Assembly: GCF_006715025.1 (NCBI RefSeq)
Contig: NZ_VFMK01000001.1
Coordinates: 2,852,001 to 2,916,000, forward strand
DNA length: 64,000 bases
Direction of reading: 5' to 3'
Origin: Serratia fonticola
Lineage (GTDB): Bacteria; Pseudomonadota; Gammaproteobacteria; Enterobacterales; Enterobacteriaceae
In this document: piece after piece, positions 42,253-49,506 of the stretch
Layout: every line of letters starts with the position of its first letter
How positions within the stretch are numbered: position 1 is the first letter of the stretch
The notes under the pieces: generated by a model
Told to the model about the DNA's origin: nothing
The model's database searches: none
The model's input: the letters and a program-made list of their open reading frames with translations, nothing else
Made by a program: the position numbers and the translations under genes

Positions 42253-43362
42253 ATGAATATCTATCAACGGCTCGGGTTGAAACGGGTGGTCAATGCCAGC
42301 GGCAAGATGACGATCCTCGGTGTTTCTTCGGTACCGAAAACGGTGATGGCGGCGACGGCGGAGGCTGCGTCGGCATTTGTGGAGATCGATGCGCTGGTGG
42401 ACCGCATCGGGGAACTGATTTCTCAGCACACTGGCGCACAAGACAGTTATGTCACCTCTTGTGCCTCCGCTGGCGTGGCGATTGCGGTGGCGGCAGCGAT
42501 TACACAAGGGCAGCCTGAACGGGTGGCGCAGATGCCGTGCAGTGACGGTTTGGCGAATGAAATCGTCATGCTGAGAGGGCATAACATCGACTACGGCGCG
42601 CCAATCACCACCGCCATTCGTTTGGGGGGCGGTAAGGTGGTTGAAGTAGGACAAAGTAATCTGGCGGCGCGTTGGCAACTGGAAAAGGCCATCAGCGCCC
42701 AGACCGCTGCGTTGCTGTACGTCAAGTCTCATCACTGCGTACAGAAAGGCATGGTTTCGCTGAGCGATTTTGTTTCGGTTGCACGTCAGGCCAGGTTGCC
42801 GTTGATTGTCGATGCGGCGGCAGAGGAAGACCTGCGCGCCTATGTAGCAGCTGGTGCCAACATGGTGGTTTATAGCGGTGCTAAGGCGCTGGATGCGCCG
42901 ACCTCCGGTTTTGTTACCGGCGATAGGCAATGGATCGCCTGCTGCAAAGCTCAGCATAACGGCATTGCGCGAGCGATGAAGATCGGTAAAGAGAACATGG
43001 TGGGGCTGGTGATGGCGCTGGATCATTATCAGCAGCATCAGCCGGACTGGAGCCGCCAATTACCCGCGTTGCACGAATTGGCACAGCAGATATCCGCGTT
43101 GCCTGGCCTACAGGCGGAGATCGAACAGGATGAAGCTGGGCGAGCGATTTATCGGGTGCGGGTGAGCGTGGATGCCTCCAGATTAGGATTAACCGCCTAT
43201 CAGGTGGAAGAGCAACTGCGCACTGGCGAGGTGGCGATTTACACCCGTCATTACTGGCTGAATCAGGGCATCTTCAGCTTCGATCCACGGGCGCTGCACG
43301 ACGACGATTTTGCGTTGATTGTGGCGCGGTTGACGGAAATTGTGCAACAGGCCAGGGGATAA
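42253..43362 (+). CDS. dgaE: D-glucosaminate-6-phosphate ammonia-lyase DgaE
   Basis: DgaE removes ammonia from D-glucosaminate-6-phosphate to give 2-keto-3-deoxy-6-phosphogluconate (KDPG). The 369-residue PLP enzyme is related to selenocysteine synthase (SelA). Family features are RVVNASGKMTILGVSSVP at the start, VTSCASAGVAIAVAAAI, and the cofactor lysine in VVYSGAKALDAPTSGFVTG (about residue 213). An ATG at 42250 is possible, but the one at 42253 is better spaced from GGAG. It overlaps no gene and is followed 1 bp later by dgaF. Confidence 0.87.
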   Translation: MNIYQRLGLKRVVNASGKMTILGVSSVPKTVMAATAEAASAFVEIDALVDRIGELISQHTGAQDSYVTSCASAGVAIAVAAAITQGQPERVAQMPCSDGLANEIVMLRGHNIDYGAPITTAIRLGGGKVVEVGQSNLAARWQLEKAISAQTAALLYVKSHHCVQKGMVSLSDFVSVARQARLPLIVDAAAEEDLRAYVAAGANMVVYSGAKALDAPTSGFVTGDRQWIACCKAQHNGIARAMKIGKENMVGLVMALDHYQQHQPDWSRQLPALHELAQQISALPGLQAEIEQDEAGRAIYRVRVSVDASRLGLTAYQVEEQLRTGEVAIYTRHYWLNQGIFSFDPRALHDDDFALIVARLTEIVQQARG

Positions 43363-43363
43363 T

Positions 43364-44110
43364 ATGCAACAGCTTGATTTTTACCGGGGACGCGTGGCCA
43401 TCAACGTGCTGGCGAAAGATATCCCTAACGCATTACAGGTACACCATGCCGCCGAAGGACATGCCGCTATCGGTGTGATCTCGGCGCAGTTCAGCAGTGT
43501 TGAACAGGGCGTGGCCGAGGTGAAGCGCTGGATGGAGCACATCCCGGCAATTTCGGTCGGGTTAGGGGCTGGCTCGGCTGCGCAGTTTTATAAAGCGGCG
43601 ATGATTGCCGCGGCAACCGCACCGGCACATGTCAACCAAACGTTCACCGGTTGCGGATTTGCTGCCGGGGCGTTAGAGGCTCGAGGTATCAGCAATACCT
43701 GCGTCAATGCGTTGATATCACCGACCGGCACGCCGGGAAAAGTGATTATCTCTACCGGCGTCCACAGCAGTCAAGGTGAACCGGCTGTGGTGAGTTGTGA
43801 TAGCGCGGTACGTATGATTCTGGATTTAGGTGGCCATGCGGCCAAATTCTTCCCGATGGGTGGGCTGGCGTCGTTAGCTGAGTTACGCGCATTGGCAGAG
43901 AGTTGTGTGCGTAACGGGATGACGATGATCGAGCCGACCGGCGGGATCGATACGGAAAACTTCCGGCCAATACTGGAAACCTGCCTTGACGCTGGCGTGG
44001 AAAAGGTGATGCCGCATGTTTACAGTTCGATCATCGATCCACGGAGTGGCGAAACCCGCGCGGAAGAGGTGGCACTGTTACTTGAGTATGTCAAAAAAAG
44101 CCTGCGCTAA
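43364..44110 (+). CDS. dgaF: KDPG aldolase DgaF
   Basis: DgaF cleaves KDPG to pyruvate and glyceraldehyde-3-phosphate, finishing the glucosaminate route. The 248-residue protein is not homologous in an obvious way to Eda, although both catalyse the same split. It has family stretches such as FYRGRVAINVLAKD, AKFFPMGGLASLAELRAL and MTMIEPTGGIDTENF. The ATG at 43364 fits an AGGGGATA ribosome site better than a TTG/GTG start overlapping dgaE. A strong terminator follows. Confidence 0.86.
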   Translation: MQQLDFYRGRVAINVLAKDIPNALQVHHAAEGHAAIGVISAQFSSVEQGVAEVKRWMEHIPAISVGLGAGSAAQFYKAAMIAAATAPAHVNQTFTGCGFAAGALEARGISNTCVNALISPTGTPGKVIISTGVHSSQGEPAVVSCDSAVRMILDLGGHAAKFFPMGGLASLAELRALAESCVRNGMTMIEPTGGIDTENFRPILETCLDAGVEKVMPHVYSSIIDPRSGETRAEEVALLLEYVKKSLR

Positions 44111-44160
44111 GGTGCTTGGCATCTGAGTTTGCCGCATTTTTGCGTGGTGATAATCTTGCT

Positions 44161-44193
44161 AAGGTTCGGGTAAAAATCCGAACCTTTTTTATT
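44161..44193 (+). terminator. dga operon intrinsic terminator
   Basis: A 9-bp stem AAGGTTCGG/CCGAACCTT is followed by TTTTTTATTTTT, 50 bp after dgaF. Confidence 0.88.
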
Positions 44194-44363
44194 TTTTAAA
44201 AACATTAACGCTCTTATTTTTAAACCATTTTTTTCTATTTTTTGTGAAAATGGCGGTTTGCTTTCTTATTTTTGCTGTGGTAAAACTAATACAGTTAAAA
44301 ATTTTACATTCATGAGGATATTGGGCAAATCGCACGGTGTGCGGCTGAAGATAGAGAATAATT

Positions 44364-44462
44364 ATGATGATACTTAATGGACACACCCTCAGAACTTCTA
44401 CTTGCCAGCTTTTCCTTTCTGCCATCCTTGCCAGTGAGCATCACTGGTGCAGCGAGCTATAG
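44364..44462 (+). CDS. Leader ORF upstream of mdtJI, MdtU-like position
   Basis: The 32-residue ORF begins MMILNGHTLRTSTCQLFLSA and ends SEL. It lies about 200 bp upstream of mdtJ on the same strand. In E. coli a short ORF (mdtU) in the mdtJI leader controls the operon in response to spermidine through its translation; I recall the arrangement but not the exact E. coli peptide, so homology is not claimed. The downstream leader (44463-44662) holds strong hairpins that could alternate. Start codons at 44364 and 44367 are both possible; no strong ribosome site is seen. Confidence 0.55.
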   Translation: MMILNGHTLRTSTCQLFLSAILASEHHWCSEL

Positions 44463-44490
44463 CGTCTTTCTCCCTTAACCGGTGCTGAGC

Positions 44491-44508
44491 ACAGGACTGA
44501 CTTCCTGT
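44491..44508 (+). promoter_or_regulatory. Hairpin after the mdtJI leader ORF
   Basis: ACAGGA and TCCTGT form a 6-bp stem 29 nt after the leader ORF stop. It is one of two hairpins between the leader ORF and mdtJ. Confidence 0.4.
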
Positions 44509-44571
44509 CTTCTGGCGTAACCGGGCAAACATTTTTATTACGTTTGGGTAGGTTTATCCCCAGAGATTTCG

Positions 44572-44610
44572 TTATCTCAAGTGGCGCAGTGCGCCAGCTT
44601 GATGAGATAA
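44572..44610 (+). promoter_or_regulatory. Long hairpin in the mdtJI leader
   Basis: TTATCTCAAG...CTTGATGAGATAA surrounds an inner perfect TGGCGC-AGT-GCGCCA stem, giving a long stem with one small bulge. It ends about 50 nt before the mdtJ start, a plausible site for attenuation or translational control coupled to the leader ORF. Confidence 0.5.
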
Positions 44611-44662
44611 ATCGGGATAAATACGCCTTAGCGTGCGTTATTCGCCGTTTGGGAGAAAAATA

Positions 44663-45031
44663 ATGATTTACTGGATCTTTTTAGGCTTTGCCATTGTTGC
44701 TGAAATTATCGGCACCCTATCAATGAAATACGCAAGCGTTAGCGGCGGTATGACCGGGCATATCGTGATGTATGTGATGATCACCGGCTCTTACGTCATG
44801 CTGTCACTGGCAATTAAGCGCGTCGCATTGGGTGTCGCCTATGCGTTATGGGAAGGGATCGGCATCCTGTTTATTACCTTGTTTAGTGTGATGTTGTTTG
44901 ATGAGCCGATTTCGGCGCTGAAAGTGCTGGGATTGGTCACGCTGATCGCCGGGATTCTGCTGGTGAAATCAGGTACCCGCAAAACACGAAAACAGGTCAG
45001 CCCGCGAGGTGACAACCATGCAACAGCTTGA
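44663..45031 (+). CDS. mdtJ: Spermidine exporter subunit MdtJ
   Basis: MdtJ is one half of the small-multidrug-resistance-type spermidine exporter MdtJI. The 122-residue, four-helix protein begins MIYWIFLGFAIVAEIIGTLS with the SMR glutamate at residue 14. It has the signature VALGVAYALWEGIGIL. The ATG at 44663 follows GGGAG. The gene overlaps mdtI by 14 bp, so their translation is coupled. Confidence 0.93.
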   Translation: MIYWIFLGFAIVAEIIGTLSMKYASVSGGMTGHIVMYVMITGSYVMLSLAIKRVALGVAYALWEGIGILFITLFSVMLFDEPISALKVLGLVTLIAGILLVKSGTRKTRKQVSPRGDNHATA

Positions 45032-45347
45032 GTTGTATCACATTGGGTTCCTGGCATTAGCCATCGTGCTTGAGATTATCGCTAACGTCTTTTTGAAAAT
45101 GTCTGACGGCTTCCGCAAGGTCTGGTTGGGGCTACTCTCTTTATTGTCGGTACTTGGTGCGTTCAGTGCGTTGGCACAGGCAGTCAAGGGGATCGACCTG
45201 TCAGTGGCCTATGCGTTGTGGGGGGGATTTGGTATTGCCGCTACGATTGCAGCCGGCTGGATCCTGTTCGGGCAGAGGCTGAATGCCAAAGGCTGGGTCG
45301 GATTGGCGTTATTGTTGACGGGCATGGTTATTATCAAATTGGCATAA
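45018..45347 (+). CDS. mdtI: Spermidine exporter subunit MdtI
   Basis: MdtI pairs with MdtJ to export spermidine. The 109-residue, four-helix SMR protein equals the E. coli length and carries LALAIVLEIIANVFLK (conserved Glu near 19) and IDLSVAYALWGGFGIAATIA. The ATG at 45018 lies 6 nt after GAGGTG; a GTG three codons earlier overlaps that site. A shared terminator follows. Confidence 0.93.
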   Translation: MQQLELYHIGFLALAIVLEIIANVFLKMSDGFRKVWLGLLSLLSVLGAFSALAQAVKGIDLSVAYALWGGFGIAATIAAGWILFGQRLNAKGWVGLALLLTGMVIIKLA

Positions 45348-45358
45348 GTGCCAAACGA

Positions 45359-45388
45359 AAAACCGCAGGCTTGCTCCTGCGGTTTTCT
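45359..45388. terminator. Bidirectional mdtI/yoaB terminator
   Basis: An 11-bp stem AAAACCGCAGG/CCTGCGGTTTT with a 6-nt loop is flanked by A and T runs. It can end both the plus-strand mdtJI and minus-strand yoaB transcripts. Confidence 0.85.
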
Positions 45389-45397
45389 ATTTACAGC

Positions 45398-45742
45398 TTA
45401 CAGCGCCGCAATAATCTTGATCTCGACCTTAAATTTGGGATTCATCAGGCGGGCTTCTACAGTACAACGCACCGGTGCGCTACCGGCAACCACCCAGGCA
45501 TCCCAGGCCGCGTTCATCGCAGCAAAATCGTCGCCGTCGGCCAGGAAAATAGTGGCGTCTAAAATGCGGCTTTTATCTGAGCCCACGCGGGCGAGCAGCA
45601 CGTCAATGGCTGCTAATGCATTAGCGGTTTGCGCCGTTGCGTCATCATCCAGATTTTCCGGTACGCTGGTGTAATAAACGGTGTCGTTGTGGATCACCGC
45701 TTCGGACCAGCGCTGTGCCGGATCAATTCGTTCGATATTCAT
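45398..45742 (-). CDS. yoaB: RidA-family protein YoaB
   Basis: The 114-residue protein belongs to the YjgF/YER057c/UK114 (RidA) family, whose archetype hydrolyses reactive enamine/imine intermediates of PLP enzymes. Family stretches are VIHNDTVYYTSVPEN and the C-terminal APVRCTVEARLMNPKFKVEI, which includes the arginine (residue about 94) of the substrate pocket. Trimer formation is usual. It is divergent from yoaA, as in E. coli, 133 bp apart. Confidence 0.9.
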   Translation of the reverse strand: MNIERIDPAQRWSEAVIHNDTVYYTSVPENLDDDATAQTANALAAIDVLLARVGSDKSRILDATIFLADGDDFAAMNAAWDAWVVAGSAPVRCTVEARLMNPKFKVEIKIIAAL

Positions 45743-45875
45743 TCAGTTATCTCCATGTCATCAACCTCATAAGGGTATCACAGCCGCGAGCAGATGTGCG
45801 CACTGATAAAGTCGGTGGTAGCGGCGGAGCAGGCTTGGCATAATCACTGCTGAATGACATCGGCAGAGAGATAGC

Positions 45876-47780
45876 GTGATAGACGATTTCGCACCAGAAG
45901 GCGCATTGGCGCAGGCAATCAAAGGTTTCAAACCCCGTGAACCGCAGAAACACATGGCAGAAGCGGTGACGGAAGCCATCAACTTCAAACAGGAACTGGT
46001 GGTTGAGGCTGGTACCGGTACGGGCAAAACCTACGCTTATCTTGCCCCGGCATTGCGTTCAAAGCGCAAGGTGATTATCTCCACCGGTTCCAAGGCGTTG
46101 CAGGACCAACTCTATGCCCGCGATCTGCCCACCGTGGCCAACGCATTAAAATACCAAGGCAAGCTGGCGCTATTGAAAGGGCGTTCCAACTACCTGTGCC
46201 TGGAACGTCTGGAACAGCAGTCGATGGCTGGCGGTGAGTTGGCTGGCCAGACGCTGATCGATCTGGTGCGTTTACGCAGTTGGTCTTCACAAACGGAAGA
46301 AGGGGATATCAGTTCGTGCAGCGATGTGGCGGAAGACAGTTTTGTCTGGCCGTTGGTAACCAGTACCAATGATAACTGCCTGGGCAGTGATTGCCCGCTG
46401 TACAAAGAGTGCTTTGTGGTCAAAGCGCGTCGCCGTGCGATGGACGCTGACGTCGTGGTGGTTAACCACCATCTGTTTCTGGCGGATATGGTGGTTAAAG
46501 AGGGCGGCTTTGGCGAACTGATCCCGCAAGCAGACGTGATGATCTTCGACGAAGCGCATCAGATCCCGGATATCGCCAGTCAATACTTTGGTAAGCAACT
46601 GACCAGCCGCCAACTGCTTGACCTGGCAAAGGATATTACCATTGCCTATCGCACCGAAGTGCGAGATACCGCGCAGTTACAGAAGAGTGCCGATCGTCTC
46701 AGCCAAAGTACACAGGATTTCCGCCTGGCATTGGGTGAACCGGGCTTTCGTGGCAACCTGCGCGACGTGCTCGCCGAACCGAATGTGCAGCGGGCGTTGC
46801 TGTTGCTCGATGATGCGTTGGAGCTGTGTTACGACGTGGTCAAGCTTTCTCTCGGGCGTTCGGCGCTGCTGGATGCCGCGTTTGAACGCGCAACGCTGTA
46901 TCGTGCTCGCCTCAAGCGGTTGAAAGAGGTTAATGAACCGGGCTTCAGCTACTGGTACGAATGTAATTCGCGTCACTTTGTATTGGCGCTGACGCCACTG
47001 ACGGTTGCGGAACGTTTCCGTGAAATGCTGGATGAGAAACCGGGGAGCTGGATTTTCACTTCGGCAACGCTGTCAGTTAACGAACAAATGGGGCATTTCA
47101 CCGAACGTTTGGGGCTTAACAAAGCCAAAACGCTGCTGTTGCCCAGCCCGTTTGACTATGCCAATCAGGCGCTGTTGTGTGTGCCTCGCTTCCTGCCTTC
47201 CCCCAACCAACCGGGTGGCGCTCGTCAACTGGCCCGTATGTTGCGACCGATGATCGAAGCCAACCAAGGGCGCTGTTTCTTCCTTTGTACCTCGCACCAG
47301 ATGATGCGTGAACTGGCCGAAGAGTTCCGCGCTACGTTGACGCTACCGGTGTTATTACAGGGGGAAACCAGCAAAGGCCAGCTGTTGGCTCAGTTTGTTG
47401 AAGCCGGTAACGCGTTGCTGGTCGCAACCAGCAGCTTTTGGGAAGGGGTGGATGTGCGTGGAGATACGCTCTCCTGTGTCATTATCGATAAGCTGCCGTT
47501 TACCTCGCCGGACGATCCGCTGCTGAAAGCACGTATTGAAGATTGTCGCTTGCGAGGGGGGGATCCCTTCAACGATGTTCAGTTGCCTGATGCGGTGATT
47601 ACCTTAAAGCAAGGGGTGGGGCGCTTGATCCGTGATACTGACGATCGTGGGGTACTGGTGATTTGTGATAACCGTCTGGTGATGCGGCCTTATGGCGAAG
47701 TGTTTCTTAACAGCTTGCCGCCAACACCGCGTACCCGCGATTTGGCGCAGGCAATCGCCTTCCTGAAGGCAGGCCGCTAG
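45876..47780 (+). CDS. yoaA: DinG-family iron-sulfur helicase YoaA
   Basis: YoaA is an XPD/DinG-like 5'-3' DNA helicase linked in E. coli to replication-fork repair together with the HolC subunit. The 634-residue protein starts with GTG after an AGAGAG site. It has Walker A EAGTGTGKTYAYL (about residues 47-59), the FeS cysteines (YLCLERL, SSCSDVAE, DNCLGSDCPLYKECF), the DEAH box MIFDEAHQ (about 223), and motif VI QGVGRLIRD. All helicase motifs are intact. Confidence 0.94.
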   Translation: MIDDFAPEGALAQAIKGFKPREPQKHMAEAVTEAINFKQELVVEAGTGTGKTYAYLAPALRSKRKVIISTGSKALQDQLYARDLPTVANALKYQGKLALLKGRSNYLCLERLEQQSMAGGELAGQTLIDLVRLRSWSSQTEEGDISSCSDVAEDSFVWPLVTSTNDNCLGSDCPLYKECFVVKARRRAMDADVVVVNHHLFLADMVVKEGGFGELIPQADVMIFDEAHQIPDIASQYFGKQLTSRQLLDLAKDITIAYRTEVRDTAQLQKSADRLSQSTQDFRLALGEPGFRGNLRDVLAEPNVQRALLLLDDALELCYDVVKLSLGRSALLDAAFERATLYRARLKRLKEVNEPGFSYWYECNSRHFVLALTPLTVAERFREMLDEKPGSWIFTSATLSVNEQMGHFTERLGLNKAKTLLLPSPFDYANQALLCVPRFLPSPNQPGGARQLARMLRPMIEANQGRCFFLCTSHQMMRELAEEFRATLTLPVLLQGETSKGQLLAQFVEAGNALLVATSSFWEGVDVRGDTLSCVIIDKLPFTSPDDPLLKARIEDCRLRGGDPFNDVQLPDAVITLKQGVGRLIRDTDDRGVLVICDNRLVMRPYGEVFLNSLPPTPRTRDLAQAIAFLKAGR

Positions 47781-47860
47781 CCGATAGGCTTGACCCCCAG
47801 GGCTGTGCTACAATGCGCGCCCTGTATGAAATTACTGATTTTTCCCGCCTGAGGTTTGGC

Positions 47861-48562
47861 ATGTCCACGCGAATTTTAGCGATCGATACGGCGACAGAAG
47901 CATGTTCTGTTGCTATCTGGAATCAAGGCGAAACCCACGCCTTGTTTGAACTCTGCCCACGCGAGCATACTCAGCGCATCTTGCCGCTGGTGCAACAGGT
48001 ATTGGCCGAATCCGGATTAACCCTTTCCCAGCTTGATGCGTTAGCCTTTGGCCGTGGTCCAGGCAGCTTTACTGGGGTACGTATTGGTATCGGTATTGCT
48101 CAGGGGCTGGCGCTCGGTGCTGACTTGCCGATGCTCGGTATTTCCACATTACAGACCATGGCGCAGGGCGCCTGGCGCCTGACCGGTGCGCAACGCGTAT
48201 TGGCGGCGATCGATGCGCGCATGGGTGAGGTTTACTGGGGCCAGTTCGAACGCCAGCAAGAGGGGAGCTGGTTGGAAAGCGAAGGGGAAGCCGTGTTGTC
48301 ACCGCAGCAGGCTCTGGTGCGCGCTCAGCGTTTGCAGGGCGATTGGGCGCATGTGGGCACGGGGTGGCAAACGTATCCAGATCTGGTTGCGGGTTCTGCT
48401 TTAAACGTCACCGACGGGCAGATGTTGTTACCTCAGGCTGAAGATATGCTGCCGCTGGCGTTGCATGCCTGGCAACAAGGTCTGGCGGTCAGTGTTGAAA
48501 ACGCCGAGCCAACTTACTTGCGCAACGAGGTCACCTGGAAAAAGCTGCCCGGCAGGGAATAA
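47861..48562 (+). CDS. tsaB: tRNA t6A synthesis protein TsaB
   Basis: TsaB is the scaffold subunit that pairs with TsaD and TsaE to make N6-threonylcarbamoyladenosine at tRNA position 37. The 233-residue ASKHA-fold protein begins MSTRILAIDTATEACSVAIW and has FGRGPGSFTGVRIGIGIAQG (about residues 67-86). It lacks the metal-binding residues of TsaD, as expected for TsaB. The ATG at 47861 follows GAGG; a longer upstream frame is not conserved. Confidence 0.94.
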   Translation: MSTRILAIDTATEACSVAIWNQGETHALFELCPREHTQRILPLVQQVLAESGLTLSQLDALAFGRGPGSFTGVRIGIGIAQGLALGADLPMLGISTLQTMAQGAWRLTGAQRVLAAIDARMGEVYWGQFERQQEGSWLESEGEAVLSPQQALVRAQRLQGDWAHVGTGWQTYPDLVAGSALNVTDGQMLLPQAEDMLPLALHAWQQGLAVSVENAEPTYLRNEVTWKKLPGRE

Positions 48563-48663
48563 CCTCTTGTTGTTGCGTTGGTGTTTAGATTGAAAATGCG
48601 GCTAACTGCAACTTGCACCAATGAATGCTGTCAAAGTTACAGCTAATTCAGGAGATTGCGACA

Positions 48664-49254
48664 ATGTTAACCCTTACTTTAAGAAGAAAACTGTTAACGC
48701 TGGCAATCGCAGGCAGCGTATTGGCGCTTTCCGGCTGTGTCACCATTCCGGATGCTATCAAAGGCAACAGCCCTACGCCGGTGGACCAACTGTCTATGGT
48801 GCAAAATGCACCGAAACAGTTTACCGGTGCTGAGGCGCGCTTTGGCGGCACCGTGGTGGGCGTTGCTAATGAGCGTGGTCGAACGGTGTTGGAGATTGCG
48901 ACGGTGCCGTTAGATTCGGGGGCCCGCCCGGTACTTGGCGAACCTTCGCAAGGGCGATTGCTGGCTACGGTGAATGGTTTCCTCGATCCTGTCGATTTCA
49001 GAGGTCAACTGGTGACCGTTGTCGGGCCGATTACCGGCTTGCGAGACGGCAAAATCGGTGCGACACCGTACCGTTTTGTCACCATGGATGCGACCGGTTT
49101 CAAACGGTGGCGTATTGCCCAGCAGATCGTGATGCCACCGCAACCAATAGGTCCATGGGGTTGGCACCATGGGCCATGGGGCCCAGGCTGGGGAGCGGGC
49201 TACGGCTGGTATAATCCCGGCCCGGCACAGGTACAAACCTTCGTCACAGAGTAA
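48664..49254 (+). CDS. Slp-family outer-membrane lipoprotein (YeaY-like)
   Basis: The 196-residue Slp-family lipoprotein has a signal peptide with lipobox L-S-G-C and the cysteine at residue 25. The Slp domain follows (APKQFTGAEARFGGTVVGVA; GPITGLRDGKIGATPYRFV). In E. coli yeaY, an Slp paralogue under sigmaE control, sits next to tsaB, which agrees. The C-terminus carries an unusual tail rich in Gly, Trp, Pro and His (MPPQPIGPWGWHHGPWGPGW at about 162-181). I use the Met at 48664 after AGGAG; an upstream Met at 48625 would lengthen the signal without support. Confidence 0.85.
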   Translation: MLTLTLRRKLLTLAIAGSVLALSGCVTIPDAIKGNSPTPVDQLSMVQNAPKQFTGAEARFGGTVVGVANERGRTVLEIATVPLDSGARPVLGEPSQGRLLATVNGFLDPVDFRGQLVTVVGPITGLRDGKIGATPYRFVTMDATGFKRWRIAQQIVMPPQPIGPWGWHHGPWGPGWGAGYGWYNPGPAQVQTFVTE

Positions 49255-49325
49255 GCGGGCAGTGGCCCACGAGCATCTGGGTGACGCTTAGGCCCTGTGG
49301 TAGTGAGGAAGTTTTTATTATTTAG

Positions 49326-49354
49326 GGCGGCTTAATAGCCGCCTTATCTTTTTT
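49326..49354 (+). terminator. Intrinsic terminator after the Slp-like gene
   Basis: A 7-bp stem GGCGGCT-TAAT-AGCCGCC is followed by TTATCTTTTTT, 71 bp after the stop. Confidence 0.78.
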
Positions 49355-49416
49355 GCTGCACGGATGCGTTGGCAATTAGTGACGCACATCGCAACCTGAA
49401 TATTGTTTAAAACCCA

Positions 49417-49433
49417 AACTGGTACGCTGAGTT
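49417..49433 (+). promoter_or_regulatory. Candidate FadR operator upstream of fadD
   Basis: AACTGGTACGCTGAGTT matches 9 of 13 fixed positions of the FadR consensus ANCTGGTCNGACCNGNT, with the left half intact. FadR repression of fadD is established in E. coli; this site is inferred by eye. Confidence 0.5.
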
Positions 49434-49506
49434 AAAATATTGTTAAAGTTTAGCTGCAACTTTGGGGGCTGTGATGATAATTAGTAATGCTTTCAGGAGT
49501 AATACC

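Noticed and set aside
42160..43059. 299-codon minus-strand frame opposite dgaD/dgaE
   Set aside because: Its composition is His/Arg-rich and it has no ribosome site; the plus-strand dga genes fill the region.
45848..45868. Possible LexA box before yoaA
   Set aside because: The CTG and CAG triplets are 11 bp or 14 bp apart rather than 10, and the inner sequence is not AT-rich.
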